Source: Niallia taxi | GTDB lineage: Bacteria > Bacillota > Bacilli > Bacillales > Cytobacillaceae | NCBI RefSeq assembly: GCF_032818155.1 | Contig: NZ_CP102589.1 | Span: 1,598,001-1,662,000, forward strand | Length of the DNA stretch: 64,000 bases | Direction of reading: 5' to 3' | The notes under the pieces: model-generated | Databases searched by the model: none | What the model saw: the letters and a program-made list of their open reading frames with translations, nothing else | What the model was told of the DNA's origin: nothing | Part shown: positions 36,636 through 45,637 of the stretch, in pieces | Position numbering within the stretch: position 1 is the stretch's first letter | Layout: every line of letters begins with the position of its first letter | Made by a program: the position numbers and the translations under genes

Positions 36636-38573
36636 TTATCTCACTTTATATTTGTATTCAAGAAGATGCTGTAAATCATCTCTTTGCTCTAGCAATTTTT
36701 CGCCTATGTTTGTTTCCATTACTCTTTTTCGTTGCAGTTCACGATCAACAACTCTTTTGACAGATAAGACATCTGTTCCTGTTTGAAGAACATCCTCTTT
36801 GCTTATAAAGCGTTTATGTGCAACGAGCTGCATCCCGTATGAGTTATAGAGAAGCGTATAGCCTGCAATGCCAGTTTTTGACTGATAAGCCTTTGAGAAG
36901 CCACCGTCAATAACAATCATCTTGCCGTTCGCCTTAATGGGATTTTCCCCATTAATTTCTTCTACAGGCGTGTGTCCGTTGATAATATGACCATGATCAG
37001 GATTCATATCAAATTCCTGTAGTATTGACCTACAAGTTTCTTCTTCTTCCCGTAATTTATAATACGGATTTTTTTGCTCCTTATGTACTGCTTTGTCTTT
37101 AATAAAATAACGTTCAAATGTAGTCATGTCCTTTTTGCCAAATAGGGAAGAGTTCTCCCCAGTCCATAAATACCAAATCATATCTGTTGCAAGGTCATCT
37201 GTTATTTCTGGATGAGAAAAACTCTCGCGTAAATATTGCTCAAATACGTCAAGCAGCTTCTTACCGCTGTAGCTCTTGCCGTGCAGCTCCATTGTTTTCA
37301 TGCTGCCATCCTGATTTAATGGAATACAACCATGGATAAGTAAATTGCCATTGTATTTTAAATAAAGATTGCCTTTTTTCATTAAGAAGGTCATATGTCT
37401 TGCCAGCTTCTCTGAATGCTGAATAGAGAACAGCAGCTTTTCCAATACTTGCTCCTCCTCAGGCAAAAGCTTTGCTGGATCATTTCGATCAAGCGTCGCG
37501 AAACAGGTATTTTCAAGCTGATAGGTGTTTCCATGCAAAAGAATAGTATTAGAATCAAAATCAATTTTATCGAGAATCAGGCGATGCTCCATCTTAAAAT
37601 CAGGTCTTCTTTTAATAATAGGCTGTTCAAGCTTAAATTGAATCATGCTGATTGCCTGATGGATTTTAGTGATTTGCAGGATATTCTCCTCACCAATTTC
37701 CTCTCTTTTAGCATTTAGCTTCGGGCGAAAAGCAGTATTATCATCATAATATTTCTCTGCTAGATTCAGCAATGGCCGTAAATTAATGCCATATGCATCC
37801 TCAATGATATCCAGATTATCATAACGGGCGCAAATACGGATGATATTTGCAAGGCATACCTTAGAGCCAGCGTATGCACCAATCCACAATACATCATGAT
37901 TTCCCCATTGAATGTCGACGGAATGGTAGTCCATCAATGTTTCCATGATTTTATCAGGATGTGGACCCCTGTCATAAATATCGCCGACTACATGCAAATG
38001 ATCAACGACAAGTCTTTGAATCGTATAAGCCAACCCTGTTATAAGCTTACTCGCTTGACCAAGGGAAATGATTCTTTGAAGGATTTTTGAATAGTAATCT
38101 TTTTTGTTGTCTAGCTCGTCCTTTTTATACAGCAACTCTTCAATAATGTAGACAAATTGTTTAGGCAGTTCCTTACGTACTTTAGAGCGAGTATATTTGG
38201 AGGAAGCGTAAGAAACTAACCGAATCATTTTCTCGATTGTATTTGCATACCATTTATACAATAATTGGTCATTCTCGAACGTGTTGATCACAAGCTGCAG
38301 CTTTTCTTCTGGATAATAAACAAGTGTTGCAAACTCGTCCATCTCTTTTTTTGAAAGCTCCTCATGAAACAGCTCTTTGATTTTTTCCTTAACATTCCCA
38401 GATCCATTTCTTAGAACGTGCTGAAAGGCATGGAATTCCCCGTGTAAATCACTAACAAAATGCTCCGTTCCTTTCGGCAGGTTTAAAATGGCATCCAAGT
38501 TTATTATCTCGGTTACAACCTTTTCTTCACTAGTGTATTTTTCTGTTAGCAGGTCTAAATATTTTGTGTCCAT
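36636..38573 (-). CDS. fbp: fructose-1,6-bisphosphatase, class III
   Basis: About 645 residues on the minus strand. Metallophosphoesterase-like motifs: [13 protein letters not shown] near the N-terminus, [26 protein letters not shown], and [11 protein letters not shown]. This is the large Firmicute-specific FBPase, manganese-dependent, for gluconeogenesis. The frame extends to 38603 but ATG 38573 has AGGAGAGGT at the right distance and the earlier ATG has none. It is transcribed divergently from sigK. The intergenic 38574-38869 shows no gene. Confidence 0.95.
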   Translation of the reverse strand: MDTKYLDLLTEKYTSEEKVVTEIINLDAILNLPKGTEHFVSDLHGEFHAFQHVLRNGSGNVKEKIKELFHEELSKKEMDEFATLVYYPEEKLQLVINTFENDQLLYKWYANTIEKMIRLVSYASSKYTRSKVRKELPKQFVYIIEELLYKKDELDNKKDYYSKILQRIISLGQASKLITGLAYTIQRLVVDHLHVVGDIYDRGPHPDKIMETLMDYHSVDIQWGNHDVLWIGAYAGSKVCLANIIRICARYDNLDIIEDAYGINLRPLLNLAEKYYDDNTAFRPKLNAKREEIGEENILQITKIHQAISMIQFKLEQPIIKRRPDFKMEHRLILDKIDFDSNTILLHGNTYQLENTCFATLDRNDPAKLLPEEEQVLEKLLFSIQHSEKLARHMTFLMKKGNLYLKYNGNLLIHGCIPLNQDGSMKTMELHGKSYSGKKLLDVFEQYLRESFSHPEITDDLATDMIWYLWTGENSSLFGKKDMTTFERYFIKDKAVHKEQKNPYYKLREEEETCRSILQEFDMNPDHGHIINGHTPVEEINGENPIKANGKMIVIDGGFSKAYQSKTGIAGYTLLYNSYGMQLVAHKRFISKEDVLQTGTDVLSVKRVVDRELQRKRVMETNIGEKLLEQRDDLQHLLEYKYKVR

Positions 38574-38802
38574 CTGTACCTCTCCTATCGAAAAATTGTC
38601 CAATTATTGCTAATGATGTGGCATAAGCCCATTTTATTCCTATTTTACACACAAGGGAAGGGGAAACCTTTCTTAATATGTCTTTTTTCGTAAAAGAGAA
38701 TACTGTTATTCCTGTTTCCACCTTTTAACCGCGTGTCCCCTATACCCAATGTATTTTAACTGTAAACGTAATTAAACAATATTTTCCTATTATTATTCGA
38801 GA

Positions 38803-38812
38803 AAGGACATGC
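38803..38812 (+). promoter_or_regulatory. candidate SpoIIID site upstream of sigK
   Basis: AAGGACATGC agrees at 9 of 10 positions with the SpoIIID consensus as I recall it (WWRRACAR-Y). sigK in B. subtilis requires SpoIIID and sigma-E. A CATAGTAAT string at 38832-38840, 30 bases before the start codon, could be the -10. Confidence 0.35.
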
Positions 38813-38869
38813 AAGACATCCTACACCTTCACATAGTAATAAAGTATAGGCTAAAGTGGAGGTGGAACA

Positions 38870-39592
38870 ATGTCTGGGATTTTTTATTCACTCGGGCTTT
38901 TAGTAAAAGAACTGTTGTTTCTTGTTTCTTATGTAAAAAATAATGCGTTTCCCCAGCCGTTATCTGCATCAGACGAAAAAAAGTATTTACGGCTGATGGC
39001 AGAAGGAGATTCGCATGCGCGAAATATGCTGATAGAACATAACTTACGGCTTGTTGCACATATTGTGAAGAAGTTTGAAAACACTGGTGAGGACTCGGAG
39101 GATTTAATATCTATCGGAACAATTGGTTTGATTAAGGGAATAGAAAGCTTCTCAGAAGGTAAAGGAACGAAGCTTGCCACATATGCAGCAAGATGTATTG
39201 AGAATGAAATACTTATGCATTTAAGAGCATTGAAAAAAACGAAAAAAGATGTCTCCCTTCATGACCCAATCGGTCAGGATAAAGAGGGCAATGAAATAAG
39301 CCTAATTGATGTGCTGAAGTCAGAATCAGAGGATGTAGTCAATACGATTCAGTTAAATATGGAGCTGGAAAAGGTGAAGGAATATATCGATGTCTTAGAT
39401 GAACGGGAAAAGGAAGTTATTGTCGGCAGGTTTGGACTTGATTTGAAAAAAGAAAAGACCCAAAGAGAAATCGCAAAGGAACTTGGCATTTCAAGAAGCT
39501 ATGTTTCTCGTATTGAAAAAAGAGCGCTGATGAAAATGTTTCATGAATTTTACAGAGCAGAAAAGGAAAAGCGGAAAAAGGGGCAGGATTAG
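38870..39592 (+). CDS. sigK: sporulation sigma factor K, uninterrupted
   Basis: 240 residues, nearly identical over long stretches to B. subtilis SigK as I recall it ([56 protein letters not shown]). The first about 20 hydrophobic residues are the pro-sequence removed by SpoIVFB. Regions 2 and 4 are complete. The gene is continuous: there is no skin element, which in B. subtilis splits it. Controls late mother-cell genes such as cwlC, found 1.2 kb downstream. Confidence 0.97.
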   Translation: MSGIFYSLGLLVKELLFLVSYVKNNAFPQPLSASDEKKYLRLMAEGDSHARNMLIEHNLRLVAHIVKKFENTGEDSEDLISIGTIGLIKGIESFSEGKGTKLATYAARCIENEILMHLRALKKTKKDVSLHDPIGQDKEGNEISLIDVLKSESEDVVNTIQLNMELEKVKEYIDVLDEREKEVIVGRFGLDLKKEKTQREIAKELGISRSYVSRIEKRALMKMFHEFYRAEKEKRKKGQD

Positions 39593-39606
39593 CTTCAAAA
39601 AGGAAA

Positions 39607-39633
39607 AGGGCTGTGCTGTGCAGCCCTCTTTGT
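39607..39633 (+). terminator. terminator after sigK
   Basis: AGGGCTG / CAGCCCT with a 7-base loop, then CTTTG. Confidence 0.75.
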
Positions 39634-39650
39634 CATAACAGCAATTTTTA

Positions 39651-39962
39651 TTATTGTTTGTATCGTAAATATTCCCGATTAGAGGTAGGAACATTTTTGA
39701 CAACTTCGCCTGCGCGATTTTTGTATATTTCATACTCTCTGTAAGTTTCCAATACGAATCCATCCTCAACCGTCGTAGCTTCTAATTTATATTCTAATTC
39801 TGGCGCTCCGTACACTTCCTCAGATGTGCTTGCCGGCTCGCTTTCCGTTGTTTCACCATAATAATAAACATAGTCTTCATTAATTTTCGCAGTTGGTGTC
39901 TCCACATAGGCAATGAATGCAAGCAAAATAATTACGAATAGTAAAGCAAGGCGTTTCTTCAT
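39651..39962 (-). CDS. small exported or membrane-anchored protein, unrecognised
   Basis: 103 residues, minus strand. MKKRLALLFVIILLAFIAYVETP is a signal sequence or anchor, followed by an extracytoplasmic region rich in Tyr and Glu (EDYVYYYGETTESEPASTSEEVYGAPELEY is its acidic part; residues 31-60) and a basic C-terminus. ATG 39962 follows AAGGAGGAGAGAGC; the earlier in-frame ATG lies before this SD. A sigma-E-like promoter is seen upstream. Convergent with sigK. I do not recognise the family. Confidence 0.72.
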   Translation of the reverse strand: MKKRLALLFVIILLAFIAYVETPTAKINEDYVYYYGETTESEPASTSEEVYGAPELEYKLEATTVEDGFVLETYREYEIYKNRAGEVVKNVPTSNREYLRYKQ

Positions 39963-39982
39963 GCTCTCTCCTCCTTCCATAC

Positions 39983-40010
39983 ATAATATGCATGTCCAGC
40001 CTACATATTC
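39983..40010 (-). promoter_or_regulatory. candidate sigma-E promoter for the minus-strand gene
   Basis: On the minus strand GAATATG (40004-40010), 13-bp spacer, CATATTAT (39983-39990). It compares well with the sigma-E consensus KMATATT / CATACAHT. The implied start is very near the SD, which is tight. Confidence 0.4.
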
Positions 40011-40239
40011 GGCAATCTTAAAGGAATAGTAGGATAGAATGATAAAAAGGAAAATATTATCATTTTATGCTTAGAAGGAACATATTCATAAAAAAGTACA
40101 TGCCCTTCATTGCGATTCCGCTCATAATAAAAAAAGTTCTTGGTTTGTAAATGAATTATAATATTAGTAATGTGATTGTAATATATATAACGATATAGAG
40201 TGAATATGCATGATAAGCAGGTAGGAGGATGAAAGTCAA

Positions 40240-40698
40240 ATGCTATTGAAACAGCTGCTTTTTTTATCCGTTTTCGTTACTGCTCTTGTTTGGCCTTCAC
40301 ATCAGGAATATGACAGAGCAGGAGCAAATGATGACAAAACATGTGAACAAAGTGATTCAGAATGGAAGTCGGCAATAAAAAGCCTAAAGGATAAAGAAGA
40401 AGTGGATGCAGTGCTTGGAACGATGCATAAGGAAATGACTGACGCGATGAGCGGCACTGAAGTGTGGCGCTTTGACATATGTACGGCTGCCAATTACAGC
40501 TTTTCAGATCAATCTGACGCTGTTGATATAAGCAGCATTAGCGATGATATAGTGGAGAAAATCATCTTTATCAATTTTTCGGAAGATGGCAGCATCATAC
40601 AGAGGAAATCCTTGTATTATAAAGGTAGTGATGGAAATATAATGGAAGTAGTCTATTTTTCGGATGGACAAGAAAAAGAACAAATATTAGAACGTTAA
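40240..40698 (+). CDS. small secreted protein with signal peptide, unrecognised
   Basis: 152 residues. Hydrophobic N-terminus MLLKQLLFLSVFVTALVWPS is a signal peptide or anchor; the rest is acidic, with two cysteines (CEQSD, DICTAAN) and a beta-rich end (IIQRKSLYYKGSDGNIMEVVYF). ATG 40240 with TAGGAGG at 40222, spacing a little long. Placed between sigK and cwlC. No family recognised; a sporulation or envelope role is only inferred from neighbours. The gap 39963-40239 shows nothing else clear. Confidence 0.68.
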   Translation: MLLKQLLFLSVFVTALVWPSHQEYDRAGANDDKTCEQSDSEWKSAIKSLKDKEEVDAVLGTMHKEMTDAMSGTEVWRFDICTAANYSFSDQSDAVDISSISDDIVEKIIFINFSEDGSIIQRKSLYYKGSDGNIMEVVYFSDGQEKEQILER

Positions 40699-40773
40699 AT
40701 ATCTTCAAATTGAGATATTCGTACAAGCGATTATCAACCATCTTACTATAATAGTAGCAAGGTGGTGAAAATA

Positions 40774-41550
40774 ATGGCAAAAATATTTATTGATCCAGGC
40801 CATGGCGGCTCTGATCCAGGAGCAGTCGGGAATGGAATTCGAGAAAAGGATATTACATTACGCATTGGGACAATGGTCAGGGATATGCTTGTCAGTGAAT
40901 ATGAAGGTGTAACAGTTAGGATGAGCAGAACCTCTGATGAAACAGTAAGCCTTTCACAAAGGTCAAATGCTGCAAACAGCTGGGGAGCAGACTATTTTGT
41001 ATCAATCCACGTTAATGCAGGTGGTGGTACAGGGTTTGAAAGCTATGTCTACACTGGAACAGGCGCACCAACAACAACCTATCAAACAGCAGTTCATAAT
41101 CGAGTAGTCAATCTTACTAACTGGGGCGATCGTGGTAAAAAACAGGCAAACTTCCATGTTGTAAGAGAAACGAATATGCCAGCTATTTTGACTGAAAACG
41201 GGTTTATTGATAATGCATCTGATGCAAATAAACTAAAAAACGCATCTTTCCTTTCCACATTAGCTAGGGGACATGCAGAAGGCATAGCAGATGCTTTCAA
41301 TTTGAAAAAAAAAGAAACAACTGAAAATGATACACTTTATAAAGTGCAAATAGGTGCTTTCAGAAATAAAACAAATGCAGACAGCCTTGCAGCACAAGCA
41401 AAACGTGATGGTCTTGATGCAGCAGTGTTGTTAAGAGATAACCTTTATAAAGTCCAAATCGGTGCATTTGCAAACCGTGCAAATGCAGAAGCAATGGAAG
41501 ACAGGGCTAAAGAAAAAGGTTACTCTACAATCGTAATGTCAGAATCCTAA
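40774..41550 (+). CDS. cwlC: N-acetylmuramoyl-L-alanine amidase CwlC (mother-cell lysis)
   Basis: 258 residues. Amidase_3 domain (about 1-172): FIDPGHGGSDPGAVGNG with zinc histidine, then E in RE-K, SIHVNAGGG (second His) and LTENGFID (catalytic Glu). Two C-terminal SPOR repeats both start LYKVQIGAF (about 190-222, 226-257). Close match to B. subtilis CwlC as recalled, a sigma-K-dependent enzyme that lyses the mother cell. ATG 40774 after AAGGTGG; the frame opens at 40762 within the SD. Confidence 0.93.
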   Translation: MAKIFIDPGHGGSDPGAVGNGIREKDITLRIGTMVRDMLVSEYEGVTVRMSRTSDETVSLSQRSNAANSWGADYFVSIHVNAGGGTGFESYVYTGTGAPTTTYQTAVHNRVVNLTNWGDRGKKQANFHVVRETNMPAILTENGFIDNASDANKLKNASFLSTLARGHAEGIADAFNLKKKETTENDTLYKVQIGAFRNKTNADSLAAQAKRDGLDAAVLLRDNLYKVQIGAFANRANAEAMEDRAKEKGYSTIVMSES

Positions 41551-41581
41551 CATTCAAGAGAATAAAGGGTGGTCTAAGTTA

Positions 41582-41618
41582 AACCCGAACTATTTTGCGA
41601 AATAGTTCGGGTTCTTTG
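41582..41618 (+). terminator. terminator after cwlC
   Basis: Perfect stem AACCCGAACTATTT / AAATAGTTCGGGTT, loop TGCG, then CTTTGTT. Confidence 0.9.
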
Positions 41619-41719
41619 TTAGTAAAATGGCATAAAAAGAAAACTGCCTATAAGCAGGACCCCTGCCTAACCAACTTCGGCATTTGCAGAATAGGTTAAT
41701 AGGGAGGGGAGGTTTTGTT

Positions 41720-41908
41720 ATGACGGCATTTGGTTATCCATACCAATCGGTTCCAGGTAATCCTTATTTAGCAGGAGGGTATCCGCAAGGCTATGGCTAT
41801 GGGCAACAGCAAGGCTATGGGGCGTGGTATGCTTTATTAATTGTTCTTTTCATCATTATCATCCTGTTTTGGGGTATTTGGGCATTTAGCAACTGTTTTT
41901 ATTATTAA
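41720..41908 (+). CDS. tiny transmembrane protein (YjcZ-like), probable spore-associated
   Basis: 62 residues. Gly/Tyr/Gln/Pro-rich start (TAFGYPYQSVPG, GYPQGYGYGQQQGYG) then a single hydrophobic helix ALLIVLFIIIILFWGIWAF and CFYY. The helix resembles the YjcZ/tiny-TM Bacillus family, several of which are sporulation proteins. ATG 41720 after GGAGGGGAGG; the upstream extension from 41684 is rejected. An AAC (41673-41675) … AATAGGTTA (41690-41698) pair is a weak sigma-K-like promoter. Confidence 0.72.
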   Translation: MTAFGYPYQSVPGNPYLAGGYPQGYGYGQQQGYGAWYALLIVLFIIIILFWGIWAFSNCFYY

Positions 41909-42065
41909 CATTTATCGTAATCATTTGCCTGTTATTATGGCAAATGATTTTTTTTAGGAGAAATAGGCAGATTATCTTTCTTTCATCCTTTTATTTTGAT
42001 AAATAGAAATTTTTACATAATAAAACTATAATGATATAAGAAACAAAAAAAGGAGGGGTATCATT

Positions 42066-43859
42066 TTGACAAACAAAATGTATGCAGATGTTTGGGATTT
42101 AGAGGTTTTTTTCCCTGGAGGAAGCAGTTCACCCGAATTCACAAAGCATCTAGAGGAGACAGGAACAAAAATCGAAGAGTTTACGAAAACAGTAAAGGAG
42201 TATGCTCCTTCAGACGGCATCACTGATCGGAAAACAGTGCGGCATTTAATCGATATGTTTGAAGGCACTGTGCAAAAAATTCGCCAGGCAGGTGCATTTG
42301 TCAGCTGTCTACAGGCACAAAACATGCATGATAAGGATGCAGATGCTCTAAGAGGGAAAGTAACAGAATTGAGTGCAAGCTTTCAGAACGGGCTGACGAT
42401 CTTTGATGGGAAATTATCTCAATATGAAAATGAGCAATGGAGGCTGCTTCTTGAGGATGAAAAGCTTCATGAATTATCCTTTGTTTTGACAGAAAGAAGA
42501 ACTAATGCAGTTCAAAGGCTGTCTGAAAAAGAGGAAATGCTAATCAACAAGCTGAGTGTTGACGGGTATCATGGCTGGGGCCAAATGTACGATACAGTTG
42601 TCGGCAGCATACAAATTCCGTTTGAGGAGAATGGTCATGTGAGCTATTTGTCTGTTGGGCAAGCAGCCAATAAGTTCTCACATCCAAATCGTGAAGTTCG
42701 TCAAAAGGTTTTTGTGGAATGGGAAAAGGCATGGAATGAAAAGGGTGCATTATTATCTAAGACGTTAAACCATCTTGCTGGTTTTCGTTTAAATACATAT
42801 GAGATGAGAAATTGGGATAATGTGCTGAAAGAGCCGCTCGAATACAATAGAATGGACGAAAAGACACTTACAGCAATGTGGAGGGTAATCAGCAATAATA
42901 AAAAACCGCTTGTTGAGTTCTTGAACAGAAAAGCAAAATTGCTTGGGTTAGAAAAGCTGAGCTGGTTTGATGTTGATGCGCCAATTGGCAAAACAGAAAC
43001 AAAAATGACTTACCAGGAGGGAGCAGAATTCATTCTCGATCATTTTGCGAAATTTGGGGAGGAAATGACGTCCTTTGCTAAAACGGCATTTGAAAACAAA
43101 TGGATTGAGGCAGAAGATAGACAAGGAAAAAGACCAGGCGGCTTCCACACTTATTTTCCTGAAAGTGCTCAATCAAGAATTTTTATGACATATTCAGGAA
43201 CGCCGTCCAATGTATCGACATTGGCACATGAGCTTGGTCACGGCTTCCATACGTATGCAATGAAAGACATGCATACACTTAACCGCAATTATGCGATGAA
43301 TGTCGCTGAAACAGCTTCTACACTTGCAGAGATGATTGTTTCAGACGCTGCAGTGAAATACGCTTCCTCTGAGGAAGAAAAACTCGTTTTGTTAGAGGAT
43401 AAAATTCAGCGTTCAGTTGCTCTGTTAATGAATATCCATGCTCGTTTTATTTTTGAAACAAGCTTCTATGAGGAAAGACGCAAAGGTCTTGTTAGTAAAG
43501 AGAGATTAAATGAGCTGATGGTTGCGGCACAAAAAGAGGCTTTTGGAGATGCATTAGAAGAATATCATCCGTCCTTCTGGGGATCAAAGCTGCATTTTTA
43601 TATAACTGGTGTGCCTTTTTATAATTTTCCATATACCTTTGGATACTTATTTTCTCTTGGCATTTATGCAAAGGCCATTCAAGAAGGCAAAGGCTATGAA
43701 GACAAATATATTGCCCTCTTAAAAGACACTGCCAGCATGACTGTTGAAGAGCTGGCGAAAAAGCATCTTGATGTGGATTTGACAGATGACGCCTTCTGGG
43801 AAAGTGCCATTAAGGTATGTATAGAGGATATAGAAGAGTTTTTAGCTTTAATAAAGTAA
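42066..43859 (+). CDS. pepF: oligoendopeptidase F family, M3 metallopeptidase
   Basis: 597 residues, cytoplasmic. Zinc motif HELGHGFHTYAM (HExxH) with the downstream glutamate in NVAETASTLAEM. Helical N-terminal PepF domain. Hydrolyses oligopeptides of about 7-17 residues. TTG start after AAAGGAGGGG. A hairpin AATGGATGCC/GGCATCCATT at 43871-43894 separates it from convergent pssA. Confidence 0.9.
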   Translation: MTNKMYADVWDLEVFFPGGSSSPEFTKHLEETGTKIEEFTKTVKEYAPSDGITDRKTVRHLIDMFEGTVQKIRQAGAFVSCLQAQNMHDKDADALRGKVTELSASFQNGLTIFDGKLSQYENEQWRLLLEDEKLHELSFVLTERRTNAVQRLSEKEEMLINKLSVDGYHGWGQMYDTVVGSIQIPFEENGHVSYLSVGQAANKFSHPNREVRQKVFVEWEKAWNEKGALLSKTLNHLAGFRLNTYEMRNWDNVLKEPLEYNRMDEKTLTAMWRVISNNKKPLVEFLNRKAKLLGLEKLSWFDVDAPIGKTETKMTYQEGAEFILDHFAKFGEEMTSFAKTAFENKWIEAEDRQGKRPGGFHTYFPESAQSRIFMTYSGTPSNVSTLAHELGHGFHTYAMKDMHTLNRNYAMNVAETASTLAEMIVSDAAVKYASSEEEKLVLLEDKIQRSVALLMNIHARFIFETSFYEERRKGLVSKERLNELMVAAQKEAFGDALEEYHPSFWGSKLHFYITGVPFYNFPYTFGYLFSLGIYAKAIQEGKGYEDKYIALLKDTASMTVEELAKKHLDVDLTDDAFWESAIKVCIEDIEEFLALIK

Positions 43860-43868
43860 TGAAACGAA

Positions 43869-43904
43869 GAAATGGATGCCTTTTGGGCATCCATTTTCTT
43901 ATAT
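43869..43904. terminator. bidirectional terminator between pepF and pssA
   Basis: AATGGATGCC (43871-43880) / GGCATCCATT (43886-43895), then TTCTTATAT on + and pyrimidine-rich sequence on -. Confidence 0.75.
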
Positions 43905-44438
43905 CTTTTTCCACTTGAAATTGCCTATCATCAAGACAGATAGGATTAAAAGAAGAAACAAGTACATGTGTGGCGCAATAAAGCTGGCTCCAAGACTGCA
44001 GAAAGTAATAATACACCCTGCTGCAGTAATAGGAAGGCCTGTGAAAAAGCCGCTGTTTTCTGTAATGTTAAATCTCGCCAGACGAAATGCCCCGCAGCAA
44101 ATATATAAGACGGTAAAGAAGGAACCTACTGTACTGAATTCAAATAAAACTGCCTGGTAAAGCAACAGGGCCGGAGCCACCCCGAAGGATATAATGTCGC
44201 TCATAGAGTCCAGTTGTTTGCCTAACTCTGATTCAATGTTAAACTTGCGTGCTGCCATCCCGTCCAACCTATCAGCAAGTGCAGCAATAAAAATTAATAA
44301 AAGGCTGAGCTGAATATGGCCCTTAAGGCTATAAATGATGGAAAATCCGCCAAGGCCTAAATTGGTCAGTGTAAGGAAGTTGGCAATTTGAGCTTTTAGC
44401 TTTTTAGCGGTTTGTTCTAGCACTTCATGTAGAAACAT
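43899..44438 (-). CDS. pssA: CDP-diacylglycerol-serine O-phosphatidyltransferase
   Basis: 179 residues, membrane-embedded. CDP-alcohol phosphotransferase motif DG(x)2AR(x)8G(x)3D(x)3D is complete (DGMAARKFNIESELGKQLDSMSD region). Makes phosphatidylserine, precursor of phosphatidylethanolamine. ATG 44438 fits the GGGGAG SD better than ATG 44447. It is divergent from psd, the enzyme for the next step, so both share a 120-bp AT-rich control region; in B. subtilis they are co-directional in pssA-ybfM-psd. Confidence 0.93.
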   Translation of the reverse strand: MFLHEVLEQTAKKLKAQIANFLTLTNLGLGGFSIIYSLKGHIQLSLLLIFIAALADRLDGMAARKFNIESELGKQLDSMSDIISFGVAPALLLYQAVLFEFSTVGSFFTVLYICCGAFRLARFNITENSGFFTGLPITAAGCIITFCSLGASFIAPHMYLFLLLILSVLMIGNFKWKKI

Positions 44439-44561
44439 CCCATTCACTCCCCGTATGAAATTTCTTCATACAAACTTTTTTGTTATATAATAATATATAA
44501 TTTTAATGTAATATATGATTGTTCGTAAAGAAAAATTTACAATTTACTGGAGGATTATTAG

Positions 44562-45347
44562 TTGAAACAATTTTTTTACCGTTTTTTGATAGAACTGACT
44601 AACAGCAAGTGGAGTTCTTTACTAATAAAAAAATTCGCTAACTCAAATTTCAGTACTAAGATTATCCCCTCCTTTTCCAAGGTGTATGAAATTAATTTAG
44701 AGGAAGCAGAAAAAAAGGCGGACAATTTTGCAAGCCTTCATGATTTTTTTATCAGAAAGCTAAAATCTGGAGCAAGAGAAATACAGCATATAAGCAATGG
44801 TGTTATCAGTCCTGTTGATGCTGTTATAGAAGATATCGGCAAAATAGAAAAAGACAAAACAATAATAGTGAAAGGGAAAACGTACTCTATTGAGGAGATG
44901 CTTGGAACTCAGGATACGATAGGGCAATATGAGGGTGGTACATACTTGATTTTCTATTTAAGTCCAAAGGATTACCATCGTATTCATAGTCCAATTGCCG
45001 GAGAAATAATGAAGCAGTGGACACTTGGTGGAAAATCCTATCCAGTAAATAAATATGGCTTAAAGTACGGGAAAAGCCCGCTTTCCAAAAACTACCGGAC
45101 GATTTCTGAGGTTAGAACAGCAAGTGGGCAGCATGTTGCGGTTGTTAAGGTAGGTGCCATGTTCATCAATTCTATTATTTTAAGCCACGGTCATGAAACA
45201 GTGAGTGCTGGAGAGGAAATTGCTTATTTTTCCTTCGGATCAACTGTAGTTCTTCTTTTTGAAAAGGATGCTTTAAAAATGAAAGAAGACATCACTGCAC
45301 CTTATCATGTTAAAATGGGAGAGTTAATTGGAGAATTCATGGACTAA
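44562..45347 (+). CDS. psd: phosphatidylserine decarboxylase proenzyme
   Basis: 261 residues. HDFFIRKLK, SPVDA, YHRIHSPIAG (catalytic His/Asp region) and the self-cleavage site FGST near residue 227, where serine becomes the pyruvoyl group. Forms phosphatidylethanolamine. TTG start after CTGGAGG. Faces pssA across the divergent promoter region. The first-part FIRKLKSGAR matches the shorter Psd type. Confidence 0.94.
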   Translation: MKQFFYRFLIELTNSKWSSLLIKKFANSNFSTKIIPSFSKVYEINLEEAEKKADNFASLHDFFIRKLKSGAREIQHISNGVISPVDAVIEDIGKIEKDKTIIVKGKTYSIEEMLGTQDTIGQYEGGTYLIFYLSPKDYHRIHSPIAGEIMKQWTLGGKSYPVNKYGLKYGKSPLSKNYRTISEVRTASGQHVAVVKVGAMFINSIILSHGHETVSAGEEIAYFSFGSTVVLLFEKDALKMKEDITAPYHVKMGELIGEFMD

Positions 45348-45364
45348 TAATTAAATGGATGAAA

Positions 45365-45389
45365 AAAACCCGCTCATTCAGCGGGTTTT
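45365..45389. terminator. terminator shared by psd and sda
   Basis: AACCCGCT / AGCGGGTT with loop CATTC, A-run on the left and TTTT on the right. The last bases overlap the sda stop codon. Confidence 0.85.
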
Positions 45390-45528
45390 AAGAGGATACT
45401 TTCATTTTAATACTTAAGGAACGTCGGTGAATTTCTGTTTCAATGAGACGTATAAATTCGGGGCTTAAATCCAGCTCCCTAGCTTTATGATATGACTCAA
45501 TCAACAATTCATCTGACAGTTTGCGCAT
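45388..45528 (-). CDS. sda: sporulation checkpoint protein Sda
   Basis: 46 residues on the minus strand, starting [20 protein letters not shown] and ending KMKVSS. It is near-identical in the N-terminal half to B. subtilis Sda as I recall it, same length. Sda binds histidine kinase KinA and blocks Spo0A phosphorylation when replication initiates or is impaired. SD GGAGGTGGG. A -10/-35 pair lies behind it (45583-45610) and four DnaA-box-like sites beyond. Gene neighbour yqeG matches B. subtilis, minus yqeF. Confidence 0.94.
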   Translation of the reverse strand: MRKLSDELLIESYHKARELDLSPEFIRLIETEIHRRSLSIKMKVSS

Positions 45529-45582
45529 GTCAGAACCCACCTCCAATCCATTTTTTGTAAACTTTGTTAACCGTTAGTGAAT

Positions 45583-45610
45583 ATATTATCTAGTAACCTA
45601 ACTTTAACAA
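45583..45610 (-). promoter_or_regulatory. candidate sda promoter
   Basis: On the minus strand TTGTTA (45605-45610), 16-bp spacer, TAATAT (45583-45588). Confidence 0.45.
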
Positions 45611-45637
45611 AAATAAACATTTAGAACAACTGTTCTC

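Noticed and set aside
39607..40010. Skin-element remnant or attachment site beside sigK
   Set aside because: sigK is complete and no recombinase or direct repeat is seen.
41335..41540. DNA-level direct repeat in cwlC
   Set aside because: Explained by the two SPOR protein repeats.
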